This document shows positions 7,020 through 15,913 of a stretch of 64,000 nucleotides of DNA, piece by piece. The notes under the pieces are model-generated. The model saw only the letters and a program-made list of their open reading frames with translations. It was not told where the DNA came from and did not search any database. The translations under genes were made by a program, and so were the position numbers. The stretch comes from Paeniglutamicibacter kerguelensis (lineage in GTDB: Bacteria; Actinomycetota; Actinomycetes; Actinomycetales; Micrococcaceae), in assembly GCF_017876535.1 (NCBI RefSeq), contig NZ_JAGIOF010000001.1:3906001-3970000 (forward strand). The letters run 5' to 3'. Within the stretch, counting starts at the first letter, position 1, and the number at the start of each line of letters is the position of its first letter.

Positions 7020-9581
7020 ATGCAAGAAGAGCAACAACTGAAGACAATTGTCAACCCATTGCCGGGAGTTCCGCCGCAAGGTGCCCGATTCGTAAGCCGA
7101 CCACGGCTCGATGCAACACTCGACGAGCTCCTCGCCGGTTCACACCGGGCGATCACCATCTGGAGCGCTGCCGGGTCGGGCAAGACGACACTGCTTGCGC
7201 ATTGGGCGCGCCGGCTAGCGGCGGCAGGCCTCAAGGTCACCTGGATCATGGAAGAGGACCTGGGGCAGGTACCCGAAATCCTTGAGGACATCATCGAAAC
7301 CGACACCGAGAGGCTCATGCACACCCATCCCCCCAGACGCATCGTGATCATCGATGATATCCATTTGCTCGCGGCCGGCAGGGCCAAATCCACAGCGGCA
7401 GCACTCGTCAAGACGCTGCCTTCTTTGGCGGGGTTCATCGTCGCCGGGCGCTACCAACCCTTTGCCGCGCTTAGGGACTTGCAAGCGGCCGGGGTACTGG
7501 CGGAATTGCGCACTGCCGATCTTTCCTTCACCCGTGCGGAGCTGGACGTATTGGTCGAGCACCACGAATGCGAACTCGACGATTCCGCTGCCCAGGTGCT
7601 GCTGCGCAGAACGGCCGGATGGGCGACGGCATTGACCCTCGCCGTTCCGTGGTTGAAGGGCAGGCACAATGCGAATGCGGCTGTCACCGGGTTCGATGGC
7701 GACCATCGCGCTGTTGCCGATTACTTGGTGAGCGAGGTTCTGGAAAGTTTGAGCGTTGAGGAGCGATCCGTGCTCTCCCGGACGGCCATCAGAAGTGACG
7801 TGCCCTTCGAACTGGCCTTTCACTTGGCAGGCATGCCAAACACCGGCGAGTTGCTGCACCATGTAGCCCAACGGAATTCATTGCTGGTCGAGGACTCGGA
7901 TGGCTACCACTACCACCCGGTGCTGCTCAGCTTCCTGCAAGCCGATGCCCGCCGCAAGGACGCGGAGGCCTTCGCTGCGGCCCATGCGAGCGCCTGCAGA
8001 TGGTTCAGCGCCCAGGAAGACGCCACGAATGCGCTGGAGGAGGCCATCGCTTCTGCCCGGCCGACCACCATCCAGCAGACCATCGAGCATTTCGGCCTGG
8101 AACTCATCCTCGCCGGCGAAACCGACCTTGTAACCCGCGCCGCGGCCACCCTGCCTGCACACTGCGCACCCGTGGCGCTCTTGGCAACGAACCTCCTGCT
8201 CGAGGCGCCGTACTTCGCCGACGTGACGCGGACGTCCCATTTGTTCCTAAAAGCCTTAAAACATGACACAACGGACGCGGCAACACAGGACCAATGGCTG
8301 GCCGCCGCCATCGCCGTCCACTGCCTGGACGGCCGCTCGAAACTACAGCTCGCCGAGCGAGTCGAACGCCTGCGAAAAGACGACATCTCGGCCCTGCGCA
8401 GGGAGAGCCTTGCCCTGGACCTACTGGCCGAAACGGCGGAGGCCTGGTGCATCGGCCAGCTGGGCGAGTCTGCGGACGGACTGCGGATGCTGCGTGAGGT
8501 GGGAATCAGCGCCGACCGTGCCGGCTACACCTGGCTGACATTGCTCGCGACCGAGCTGGGGGCGCAGGTGGCAGCTCTTTCGGGGCAGTGGGAGAAGGCC
8601 GCCGCGTTCGAAGACGAAATCACCGTCCGGGTTCTGGACGGCCCGCGCACCCAGCACGACTGGGTGCGTTCGGCCGCGACCATCATGTCTGCGGCACGGT
8701 CGTTCAGGCGCTGCGAGCAGGTGCCCCTCGAAGAGCTCGACGAGATCATCACCGCCGATGCGTACCATGCGACCCACGGCACGCTGGTGCCGGCCATCGC
8801 CCTGCGCAGCTTCCCCGATTTGGATTCGGAAGCCAATCCGCGGGTCTCGCTGGAAACGGTGGACCGCCTGCTGCGCGACCACGGCGACCAGTATCCCAGG
8901 GTGTTCGCCCCGGCCGCCCTGCGTGTGGCCAGCCTGCACCTGAAGCTGGACGGACGATCCGAAGCGCTGGAGAGCGCCGAAGAAATCTTCAATGCATTCG
9001 GGGAAAACACCCTGGAATCGGAAACCGTTCGATTCGCACTCGCGTTTCCGTCGCGAACCGGCGATGCCGCGGAAGAACAGCTTCTTTCTGCGCTCGACCG
9101 CAGGGCGCAGACTTGGCATGCGGGCGCCCCCGTTGGAGCATGGATCTTGCTGGCCCGCGCCGCCGAGCTCCAGGGGCGCGGCAGCGAGGCGGACCTGCGA
9201 CTGGCCAAGGCACTAAAGCTGGCGCACCGGTTCGATGCGGTGCAGCCGTTCGCGGCACGCGGCGGTGAGGGCGCTGCCATGCTCGGCGCGCGGATCGGCC
9301 GCCTCGGCCACCTGGACGAATTCGCTGCCCACATACATCGCCGGGTGCGGATGATCCTTCCTGAAGAGCCCGTCGGCGCTACCAGCGGCGAGACCTTGAC
9401 ACCGCGGGAACATGAGATCCTCAAGGAATTGCCGGTGCATCAAAGTGTTGCCGAAATCGCCCGCAAACTGACGCTGAGCGTGAATACCGTGAAGACGCAT
9501 TTGCGCAGCATCTACCAGAAGCTCGGCGTTTCCGACCGCAGCGAAGCCGTCTCAGTTGCCCAAAACAGGGGGCTGCTCTGA
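7020..9581 (+). CDS. LAL-type LuxR-family transcriptional regulator (MalT-like ATPase)
   Basis: An 853-residue regulator. The Walker A loop SAAGSGKTT is at residues 49-57, and a Walker B-like run IVIIDDIHLLAAG is near 103-115, making an STAND/MalT-type NTPase. A helical, TPR-like middle (about 300-780) follows. The C-terminal LuxR helix-turn-helix (PF00196, about 793-853) carries LTPREHEILKEL, SVAEIARKLTLSVNTVKTHLRSIYQKLGV. Such proteins are ATP-dependent activators that respond to a bound inducer. GGAGGT sits nine bases before the ATG. Its position between the sulfatase unit and several units sharing one palindrome makes it the best candidate for their regulator; that link is inference. Confidence 0.93.
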   Translation: MQEEQQLKTIVNPLPGVPPQGARFVSRPRLDATLDELLAGSHRAITIWSAAGSGKTTLLAHWARRLAAAGLKVTWIMEEDLGQVPEILEDIIETDTERLMHTHPPRRIVIIDDIHLLAAGRAKSTAAALVKTLPSLAGFIVAGRYQPFAALRDLQAAGVLAELRTADLSFTRAELDVLVEHHECELDDSAAQVLLRRTAGWATALTLAVPWLKGRHNANAAVTGFDGDHRAVADYLVSEVLESLSVEERSVLSRTAIRSDVPFELAFHLAGMPNTGELLHHVAQRNSLLVEDSDGYHYHPVLLSFLQADARRKDAEAFAAAHASACRWFSAQEDATNALEEAIASARPTTIQQTIEHFGLELILAGETDLVTRAAATLPAHCAPVALLATNLLLEAPYFADVTRTSHLFLKALKHDTTDAATQDQWLAAAIAVHCLDGRSKLQLAERVERLRKDDISALRRESLALDLLAETAEAWCIGQLGESADGLRMLREVGISADRAGYTWLTLLATELGAQVAALSGQWEKAAAFEDEITVRVLDGPRTQHDWVRSAATIMSAARSFRRCEQVPLEELDEIITADAYHATHGTLVPAIALRSFPDLDSEANPRVSLETVDRLLRDHGDQYPRVFAPAALRVASLHLKLDGRSEALESAEEIFNAFGENTLESETVRFALAFPSRTGDAAEEQLLSALDRRAQTWHAGAPVGAWILLARAAELQGRGSEADLRLAKALKLAHRFDAVQPFAARGGEGAAMLGARIGRLGHLDEFAAHIHRRVRMILPEEPVGATSGETLTPREHEILKELPVHQSVAEIARKLTLSVNTVKTHLRSIYQKLGVSDRSEAVSVAQNRGLL

Positions 9582-9614
9582 CCCGTTCCCTTGCTTTCGC
9601 GAAGGTCACCGGGG

Positions 9615-9634
9615 TTCACCCGCGCGAGGTGATG
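9615..9634 (+). promoter_or_regulatory. Regulon palindrome, site A (upstream of the 9722 small gene)
   Basis: TTCACCCGCGCGAGGTGATG matches YTCACCC-N6-GGTGATG exactly and lies 87 bases before the start codon at 9722 and 33 bases after the LAL gene stop. Confidence 0.6.
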
Positions 9635-9721
9635 TGTGGGCGCTGGCGCCGCGGGAAGATCGAAGAGTCTTCTGGAACCGGGGGATGAAAAGGCTCCTTG
9701 CACCCGGAGGTGGTTGTGGTC

Positions 9722-9931
9722 ATGAATCGCTACGAAATCCGACTCCCTTACGCCCTGTCGGATAGTCTTGCGGCGGCGTTCCCGGAGTTGGACGCCGTGC
9801 AGATCACCCCATCGACGACCGTACTCACCGGCATGCTCCATGACCAAGCCGAACTCCACGGGATCCTGGCCCGGATCGCGGACATGGGCTTGGAACTCGC
9901 CGAAGTCCATGTGCGCAAGGAATCCTCCTAG
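9722..9931 (+). CDS. Small protein of unknown family, 3' end altered by IS insertion
   Basis: A 69-residue protein starting MNRYEIRLPYALSDSL, with GGAGGT ten bases before the ATG. Alternating beta/alpha predictions (strand at 2-8, helix 9-17, strands near 20-30, helix 35-48, strand 50-57) resemble a small ferredoxin-like or ACT-like fold, but I recognise no family. The stop codon TAG (9929-9931) is formed by the first bases of the left inverted repeat of the IS982-type element, so the original C-terminus has been replaced. It lies behind regulon site A and directly after the LAL regulator, which suggests a role in the same circuit. Confidence 0.6.
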   Translation: MNRYEIRLPYALSDSLAAAFPELDAVQITPSTTVLTGMLHDQAELHGILARIADMGLELAEVHVRKESS

Positions 9932-10962
9932 ATGAGTAATTCCAAGGGATGACATCGCGGGCAAGGGTGTCCAAAATCGAGGTGCAACAACCAACATGTG
10001 AACCTGGAGAGTTCCGATGGACAACGACCTGGACACCCTTGCCACAGCCTTCTATGTCGCAGCGGATGACTTGTTGAAGGACCATCCGGAGCGGGTTCCC
10101 TACCGTCCTCGGATCGGGATCAGCCCGCGTATTTCGGACGCCGAACCGATGACGCTGGCCTTGATGCAGGCGTTTCTGGGCTTCGTGTCCCAGGCCCGCT
10201 GGCTGCGCCATGCCCGGGCACAATTCGAGGGCATGTTTCCCTGCCTGCCGGGCCAGACGGGCTACAACAAGCGTCTGCGCAGGCTTTATCCGACGATGAC
10301 CTGGCTCATGGGCACCCTGGTGCGGGCCGCCGATGTCGGTGCGGATGATGTGTGGGTGGTTGATTCGACCCCGGTAGAGTGCGGGCGTTCCCGCGAGACG
10401 GCGCAGCGCTCGGACCTGGCGGGGTGGGCGGAGTACGGGTATTGCGCCTCGCATTCGCGTTGGTTCTGGGGGTTTCGCCTGCACTTGGCCTGCACCCTGC
10501 AGGGGCTTCCGGTCGGCTTCGCGCTGACCGGCGCGAAGGCCGGTGAGCGCCAGATGTTCCTCGACATCCTCGACGGCACCGAAACCATGAACCAGCTGCA
10601 GGAGGGCGGGATCCGCCAGCTCCTGATCGGGGACAGAGAGTACTACGGCGCCGACTTTGAGGACACCGTGGATGCGGCCGGCATCGAGATGCTGCGCCCG
10701 GGCCCGCAAGGGCGAGAAACTCCGGCCCGGTTCCCGGTTCGTCAAGCCCTTGCGGCAGGTCATAGAATCCATCCACGACACCCTCAAGGGGCAGCTTGAC
10801 CCGGAACGGCACGGAGGACGCACCCCGGCGGGTGTCATCACCCGCGTGGTGCAGCGGCTGCTGGCGATGACGGCGGCGATCTGGCACAACGAGAACATCG
10901 GTGCCGCGATCCGCCACTCATTGGTGGTTTACGACCAACTAAGCCTTGGAATTACTCATCTA
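9929..10962 (+). mobile_element. IS982-family insertion sequence
   Basis: The element is about 1.03 kb, bounded by 19-bp perfect inverted repeats (TAGATGAGTAATTCCAAGG at 9929-9947 and its reverse complement at 10944-10962). It carries one transposase frame, broken by a frameshift. No obvious target-site duplication flanks it (…AATCCTCC on the left, GCGGCTCC… on the right), so the insertion may be old or rearranged. The left end supplies the stop codon of the preceding gene. Confidence 0.88.
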
Positions 10963-11001
10963 GCGGCTCCGAAGCCCTCGGTATGGCCTCAATGCCAATG
11001 A
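10017..11001 (+). pseudogene. IS982-family transposase, frameshifted
   Basis: The first frame from ATG 10017 gives MDNDLDTLATAFYVAADDLL… with DDE-type features WVVDSTPVECGRSRE and LLIGDREYYGAD. It then goes out of frame near 10697-10705; as read it continues off-frame to 10799. The second frame resumes with RKGEKLRPGSRF, VIESIHDTLKGQLDPERHGGRT and ends in the family-typical SLVVYDQLSLG. One extra G in CCGGGCCCGCAAG would explain the break. The second frame has no stop before the right inverted repeat and runs out into host DNA to 11001. The enzyme is presumably inactive unless a ribosomal slip restores it. Confidence 0.85.
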
Positions 11002-11050
11002 CGTTGAAGAGACTACACTTCCGGGACGTCCGCAACAGCCACGGAAATGG

Positions 11051-12169
11051 CTATGGCGACTCTTCGTCGCCTCTGCGTTCCCCGCGGCGTGTCCGCCGGG
11101 CTTCCTTCGCCACTGCGTCGTCCTCCATGAGCAAACGGCGAGTCTCAGTGACGTCCCCGATGGCCGGGCGCCACAGCCGGACTTTCGGATCCGAATCAAC
11201 CAGCACGGCACGGAAAATCAACGTCAGCGGGATGGCCAGAATGGCACCGATTGGCCCGAACACGACGGCCCAGAACAGTACCGAGAAGAACGTGAGTGAC
11301 TGGCTCAGCGCCACCGCGTTGCCGACGACCCGCGGCTGGATGATGGACTGAACCACGCCGTTGATCAGCCCGTACGCGATGACGACGGCAATCATTGTTG
11401 ACCAGCCGCCGACAAAGAACCCGAACACCATGGGCGGGATGATCGCCAGGAAATATCCGACGTTCGGAATGAAACTGCACAGGAACGCCAGCAGGCCCCA
11501 GAGAATGGCGGCGGGAACGTGAAGGACGAAAAGCACCAAGGTATTCAGCACGCCTTGGACGACGCCGAGCACCGTGGTGACGACCATGTAGCGCCGCACG
11601 TTGGATGCGTAGCTCGTCAACGCAACGACGAGGTCTTTTTGCGTTACGGCCAGTTGCCGCAGGATCGTGGGAACGTATACGGCATCCGCCGCCATCAGGA
11701 TCAACATGGTCAGGATGATCACCAGGGAACCCGTGATGCTGAAGACGCTTCCGAAGAGCCCGGTTGCCAATGCCACAAGTTTGCCCGGGTCGATGCCCTT
11801 GATAATGGCTTGGGTCTGTTCCGTGCCGATCCCGATGCTGCCCAGCCATTCGGTGACCACCGTGCCGAGTTGGGCGAGCTGGCCGGCAAACTGCGGCAGC
11901 ATCGTGACGAACTGGGCGAAGGCGATGATCAACGCAAAGATGAACCCCGCCAGCAGCAGGAAGACGACAAGGATGACGGATCCGGTGGCGAGCCCGTGCG
12001 GAACCCCCCGCTTCTCCATCGCCACCCGGACCGGGTGGGCGCAAATGGTCAGGATCAGCGTCAGGATGACCGGGGCTAGGATGTGCCGGATCGAGCTCAT
12101 CCCGATTGCTGCGACCGTCGCGGCCGCGAGCGCGAGCAAGATCATCGTTCCTCGACGGGTGCTTTCCAC
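11051..12169 (-). CDS. AI-2E-family (PF01594) membrane transporter
   Basis: A 372-residue multi-pass protein with about eight hydrophobic segments, the AI-2E/TqsA pattern with a long central helix pair, and the conserved late segment LAFLCSFIPNVGYFLAIIPP then PRVVGNAVALSQSLTFFSVLFW. A charged arginine-rich tail closes it. Members export AI-2 or act as Na+/H+ antiporters; the substrate here is unknown. I chose GTG at 12169 because GGAGGAGG lies six bases before it; the ATG at 12184 contains that ribosome site inside its own codons. Regulon palindrome E lies 95 bases upstream, between this gene and the divergent GAP-type gene. Confidence 0.85.
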   Translation of the reverse strand: MESTRRGTMILLALAAATVAAIGMSSIRHILAPVILTLILTICAHPVRVAMEKRGVPHGLATGSVILVVFLLLAGFIFALIIAFAQFVTMLPQFAGQLAQLGTVVTEWLGSIGIGTEQTQAIIKGIDPGKLVALATGLFGSVFSITGSLVIILTMLILMAADAVYVPTILRQLAVTQKDLVVALTSYASNVRRYMVVTTVLGVVQGVLNTLVLFVLHVPAAILWGLLAFLCSFIPNVGYFLAIIPPMVFGFFVGGWSTMIAVVIAYGLINGVVQSIIQPRVVGNAVALSQSLTFFSVLFWAVVFGPIGAILAIPLTLIFRAVLVDSDPKVRLWRPAIGDVTETRRLLMEDDAVAKEARRTRRGERRGDEESP

Positions 12170-12264
12170 AGTAGCCTCCTCCATTGGCGGGCAACGGTTC
12201 GCGCGGTTCCGGGTGCCCCGAAGACCGGTCCGGCCCAAACGCTACGTGGTGCCTGATCCCAAAA

Positions 12265-12284
12265 CATCATCTTGTCTGGGTGAG
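12265..12284 (-). promoter_or_regulatory. Regulon palindrome, site E (between AI-2E and GAP-type genes)
   Basis: The minus strand reads CTCACCCAGACAAGATGATG, one or two changes from the consensus YTCACCC-N6-GGTGATG. It lies 95 bases upstream of the AI-2E-type gene and 65 bases before the divergent gene at 12350, so it could serve both. Confidence 0.5.
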
Positions 12285-12314
12285 ACATCGCGGCGACGGC
12301 CCTTTTAGGGTTTA

Positions 12315-12332
12315 CATACGCCTGTATGCGTA
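12315..12332 (+). promoter_or_regulatory. Short palindrome before the GAP-type gene
   Basis: Two overlapping inverted repeats (CATAC-GCCT-GTATG and TACGC-N6-GCGTA) lie 18-35 bases before the ATG at 12350. It could be an operator or a leader hairpin. There is no second copy elsewhere in the window. Confidence 0.3.
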
Positions 12333-12349
12333 CAAGGGGAGCTGCCTGC

Positions 12350-13024
12350 ATGATCATGATCCTTCAAGCCATTGGGCACTTGCTGCCGCTGGCCGTGGCG
12401 ATGGCGATCAGTTCCGTGCCCATCACCGCAGCGCTGCTAATCCTGCTCTCCCCGAACCCCGGGCGTTCACCCATCGCGTACCTGTCCGGCTGGATCCTGG
12501 GAATCATTGTGGTGGTGGTGCTCTTCGCGCTCGGGGCGGCCACGCTCCCCGCCCACGTGGACCTCCAACCGGTGTTCCTCGTGGGCATCTTCCTGATCGC
12601 CATCGGCCTCACGATGGAGGCCTTCGCGCTGGTGCTGTGGCGGCGCTCCGATCGGACGGCCGCCAGCGAACTGCCAAAATGGCTGCGGGCAGTGGGCGCG
12701 GTGCGGCCTTGGCAGGCGTTCGGCTTCGGGTTCGCACTGAACCTCCGACCCAAGTCCCTGCTGATCGGTGTCGCCGCGGGCGTTGTGCTTACGGCCCACC
12801 CGCTCACGGTCGCAGACGCGACGATTGCCGTTGCGGTGTACACCGCACTGTCCGCGTCAACCGTCGGCATCCCCGTGGTGTTCGCCTTCGTGAGCCCCGA
12901 ACGCGCCGAACCGCACCTGGTGCTGGTGCACGACTGGATTATCGCGAACAACCGCGTCATCACCATCCTGGTCATGGTCCTCATCGGATTTGTCATCATC
13001 GGCACCGGAATGACCATGCTGTAG
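12350..13024 (+). CDS. GAP-family (SfLAP-like, PF11139) membrane protein
   Basis: A 224-residue integral membrane protein with six predicted hydrophobic segments, starting MIMILQAIGHLLPLAVAMAISSVPITAALLIL. The pattern LLPLAVAMAISSVPI…LLSPN…GWILGI and FALNLRPKSLLIG matches the Sap/sulfolipid-1-addressing family, which includes mycobacterial GAP proteins needed for cell-envelope lipid translocation and is related to LysE exporters. AGGGGAG lies nine bases before the ATG. A paralogue (15914-16585) follows the second SulP gene. The substrate is unknown; envelope lipid or sulfated-compound export is only suggested by the family. Confidence 0.8.
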   Translation: MIMILQAIGHLLPLAVAMAISSVPITAALLILLSPNPGRSPIAYLSGWILGIIVVVVLFALGAATLPAHVDLQPVFLVGIFLIAIGLTMEAFALVLWRRSDRTAASELPKWLRAVGAVRPWQAFGFGFALNLRPKSLLIGVAAGVVLTAHPLTVADATIAVAVYTALSASTVGIPVVFAFVSPERAEPHLVLVHDWIIANNRVITILVMVLIGFVIIGTGMTML

Positions 13025-13085
13025 GACGGCGCCAAACCACGTACCCAAGGCCGGGTGCTGCACCGTCGATGCGGCGAAGCAACCT

Positions 13086-14039
13086 TTAGGGCCTGGCGCA
13101 GCGGAACCCGATGTGGCTTGTCGCCGAGTCTTCGGTCTGCGGCGAGCGCGCCGCCGGGCGGTAGCGCAGGCAGTACTCGGGTGCGCACAGGTGGGAGCCG
13201 CCCTTCAGGACCCGGCGCGGCGCGGCGGAACCCGGTTCCGCGCTCTGCGCGGCGAGCCGCGAATCCTGCGAGCCGCAACTGCAACCGCCTGCCGGTGCGG
13301 CCGGCCCGGTCCGGGTCGCCTCATGCGAGCTGGTGTAGTAATCGGCCGTCCACTCCCACACGTTGCCGATGCAGTCGTACAACCCGTACCCGTTGGCGGG
13401 GAATGCCCCAACCGGGGAGGTGCCGGCCCATCCGGCCGAGCCGGTGTTCAGGTACGGGAACCGGCCGTGCCACGTGTTGGCCATGGCGGTCCCGCCCGGG
13501 TCGCGCTGCCTGCCCCACACGTAGGGGTCCGGGGCGGCTCCGCCGGAGGCCGCATACTCGTGTTCCGCTTCGGTGGGCAGCCGGGCCCCAGCCCATTGGG
13601 CGTAGCTGAGCGCGTCGGCATAGGAAACCTGCACCACGGGGTGGTTTTCCTTGCCAGCCAGGTCGCTACCGGGTCCCAGCGGGTGGCGCCATTGCGCTCC
13701 GGGCACCCACGCCCACCACTGTTGCCAGTCCCCCAGGTCCACCGGCCCGCCCGTGGGGGTGAACACCAGAGAACCCGGGGCGCGTTCGGCCTCGTCCAGG
13801 TGCGGGAAATCGACGGCGGACAGGGCCCGCTCCGCGACCGTCACATAGCCTGTCGCCTCGATGAATGCGGCGAACTGCGCGTTGGTCGTCGGGCCGGCCG
13901 CAATCTGGAAGCCGCCGACGGACCGTTCGTGCCGGGGGGCCTCGTCGGGGTAGAAGTCATGGGAACCCATCTGGAAGGTCCCGGCCGGAATCGTTTTCCA
14001 TTCGGGGTGCCCCGCGGTGTTGGTCGCTGCTTCCGGCAT
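13086..14039 (-). CDS. Formylglycine-generating enzyme (sulfatase-maturating oxidase)
   Basis: A 317-residue SUMF1/FGE (PF03781) protein. It begins with WKTIPAGTFQMGSHDFYPDEAPRH, continues with the core ARLPTEAEHEYAASGG and GYGLYDCIGNVWEW, and has the catalytic pair Cys285/Cys290 in GGSHLCAPEYCLRYRPAAR, the CxxxxC arrangement of copper-dependent aerobic FGEs. It oxidises the Cys of CxPxR motifs to formylglycine; the sulfatase at 3867-6230 has such a motif at Cys94. I took ATG 14039 (AGGGGA nine bases upstream); a GTG two codons earlier is possible. It is divergent from the SulP gene, with palindrome B between them. Confidence 0.93.
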   Translation of the reverse strand: MPEAATNTAGHPEWKTIPAGTFQMGSHDFYPDEAPRHERSVGGFQIAAGPTTNAQFAAFIEATGYVTVAERALSAVDFPHLDEAERAPGSLVFTPTGGPVDLGDWQQWWAWVPGAQWRHPLGPGSDLAGKENHPVVQVSYADALSYAQWAGARLPTEAEHEYAASGGAAPDPYVWGRQRDPGGTAMANTWHGRFPYLNTGSAGWAGTSPVGAFPANGYGLYDCIGNVWEWTADYYTSSHEATRTGPAAPAGGCSCGSQDSRLAAQSAEPGSAAPRRVLKGGSHLCAPEYCLRYRPAARSPQTEDSATSHIGFRCARP

Positions 14040-14155
14040 CTTCACAATTCCCCTACCCTCGCTTATGCCCTGCCTTCCGAACCATTCTGCCCTGCCCGTG
14101 GGGCGGCGAGGGTCATCCGTTACAGATGAAGCCGGCTGATCGCCATCTACCGCGG

Positions 14156-14175
14156 TTCACCCGGGCGGGGTGATG
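14156..14175 (+). promoter_or_regulatory. Regulon palindrome, site B (between FGE and SulP-GAP)
   Basis: TTCACCCGGGCGGGGTGATG is an exact consensus match, 59 bases before the SulP start at 14235 and 116 bases before the divergent FGE start. The downstream sequence up to the ATG is nearly duplicated behind site C (16634). Confidence 0.65.
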
Positions 14176-14234
14176 CCTCCCCGATCTGCCTCGAATGACC
14201 ATTGGTGCAGACAACCACATCTCCGGAGGCAAAC

Positions 14235-15911
14235 ATGCAGCGACCCCTGGCCGGGCTCACACGGGGCAACCTCGTGCAAGAGCTGGTCGCCGGCGTGACG
14301 CTGCTCGCCATCGCGATTCCGCTGAACATCGGCTACGCGCAGATTGCCGGGTTGCCGCCCACCGCGGGCCTGTACGCGTTGGTCCTCCCGGCCATCGTGT
14401 ACGCGCTGACGGTGTCCTCGCGACAGCTGGTGGCTTCGCCGGATGCTGCTGCCGCGGCCCTCGTCGCGTCCTCGATCGGAGGGCTCGCTGTCGCCGGAAG
14501 CGCGGAGTATTCAACCCTTGCCTTCGCCCAGGCGATCATCATCGGCATCATGTTCATCCTGCTGTCGGTGTTCAAGCTCGGGTTCTTGGCCAATTTCCTT
14601 TCCAAGCCGATTCTCGTCGGGTTCGTCGGCGGCCTGGCCCTGGACATCATGGTCAGCCAGATCGCAAAGATGCTGGGCGTGCACATCAACTCGGGCGGAG
14701 AGTTCGTGGAAAAGGTCGGCGACCTGCTCTCGGGTCTCGGCACCGCCAATGTGTACTCGATGCTGATCGCCGCGGGCTCCGTCGCCGTGCTGTTGGGCGG
14801 GCGCAAGCTCTTGGCTGCGGTGCCGTGGGCGCTCGTGGTTCTCGTCGTCTCCACCGTGGTCGTGGTCCTCACCAACGCACAGGCGGCAGGTGTCAACGTG
14901 CTGGGGGAAGTCCCGGCCGGACCGCCGCAGCTGTCCTGGCCCGTGCTCGACTGGTCGATGTGGATTGCGCTCATCCCCGCGGCCGCGGCCCTGACGATGG
15001 TCACGACGGCCGAAGGCCTGCTGGTCTCGCGATCCTACGGCGAGAAACGGGACTATGAGACCAATCCCAATCGCGACCTGTTCGCATTCGGCGTCGGCAA
15101 CATCGCCGCCGGGGCCTCGGCGAGCTTCACATTGGGTTCTTCAACCTCCCGCACCGCAGCCATGGACCAGGCAGGCTCCCGCACGCAGCTGCCCACCCTG
15201 GTGATGGCCGCCGGGACGCTGCTGCTGCTGGTGTTCGGCACGGCGCTGCTGGCCGACATCCCCTCGCCGGCGATCGGCGCTGTCGTTGGAGTGGCAATCA
15301 TTCCGCTGCTGGGCATCAAGGAATTCAGGGAACTGTGGCGCCAAGACCGCTTCGAATTCATCATCGGCGCCGTCTGTTTCCTCACGACCCTCCTCGTCGG
15401 GTCCATCATCGGCATCCTCGTCGCGTTCGTACTCGCCTTGGTCAACCTCGCCAAACGCGCCTCCAACCCGGCCATCGACGTGCTGAAGGCATCCGGGGAA
15501 CCCGGTGAGTCATTGCTGGAGGACGCATCCGCCGGCTCCATGACCACTCCCGGCGTGCTCGTCATCCGCCTGGCCGCTCCACTGTTCTTCGCCAACGGCG
15601 ACGTGTTCGTCCAGGCGGCCAGGCGTGCCGTGCTGGCGGCCGACCCCGATAAGGTGGACCACCTGGTGATCGACATGGAAGCCGTGACAGACATCGACGT
15701 GACAGGTGCCGAATCATTCACGGCACTCCAGAACTGGCTCGCCGGACAAGACGTGGAGTTGAGCTTCAGCCGCGTGCGCCCGGAAGCCCGGGAGCGCCTC
15801 ACCCTTCTGGGCCTGCTCGACAAGCAGCGGGTTTTCCCGACCAATCGCTCCGCCATCGCGGCGCTGTCGACGAGTGCCGCAGTCTCCGGCCCGGCCAACG
15901 AAGAAGGATGA
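14235..15911 (+). CDS. SulP-family permease with STAS domain (second copy)
   Basis: A 558-residue SulP/SLC26 protein. MQRPLAGLTRGNLVQELVAGVTLLAIAIPLNIGYAQIAGLPP starts the transporter domain (about 15-400), followed by a STAS domain (about 435-545) with LVIDMEAVTDIDVTGAESFTALQNWL, carrying the typical Asp/Thr anti-sigma-antagonist-like loop. It is clearly diverged from the copy at 2226-3854. GGAGG stands five bases before ATG 14235. It overlaps or abuts the GAP-type gene (ATGA junction at 15908-15911), so the two are translationally coupled. Likely an inorganic anion transporter; the substrate is unproven. Confidence 0.87.
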   Translation: MQRPLAGLTRGNLVQELVAGVTLLAIAIPLNIGYAQIAGLPPTAGLYALVLPAIVYALTVSSRQLVASPDAAAAALVASSIGGLAVAGSAEYSTLAFAQAIIIGIMFILLSVFKLGFLANFLSKPILVGFVGGLALDIMVSQIAKMLGVHINSGGEFVEKVGDLLSGLGTANVYSMLIAAGSVAVLLGGRKLLAAVPWALVVLVVSTVVVVLTNAQAAGVNVLGEVPAGPPQLSWPVLDWSMWIALIPAAAALTMVTTAEGLLVSRSYGEKRDYETNPNRDLFAFGVGNIAAGASASFTLGSSTSRTAAMDQAGSRTQLPTLVMAAGTLLLLVFGTALLADIPSPAIGAVVGVAIIPLLGIKEFRELWRQDRFEFIIGAVCFLTTLLVGSIIGILVAFVLALVNLAKRASNPAIDVLKASGEPGESLLEDASAGSMTTPGVLVIRLAAPLFFANGDVFVQAARRAVLAADPDKVDHLVIDMEAVTDIDVTGAESFTALQNWLAGQDVELSFSRVRPEARERLTLLGLLDKQRVFPTNRSAIAALSTSAAVSGPANEEG

Positions 15912-15913
15912 CC

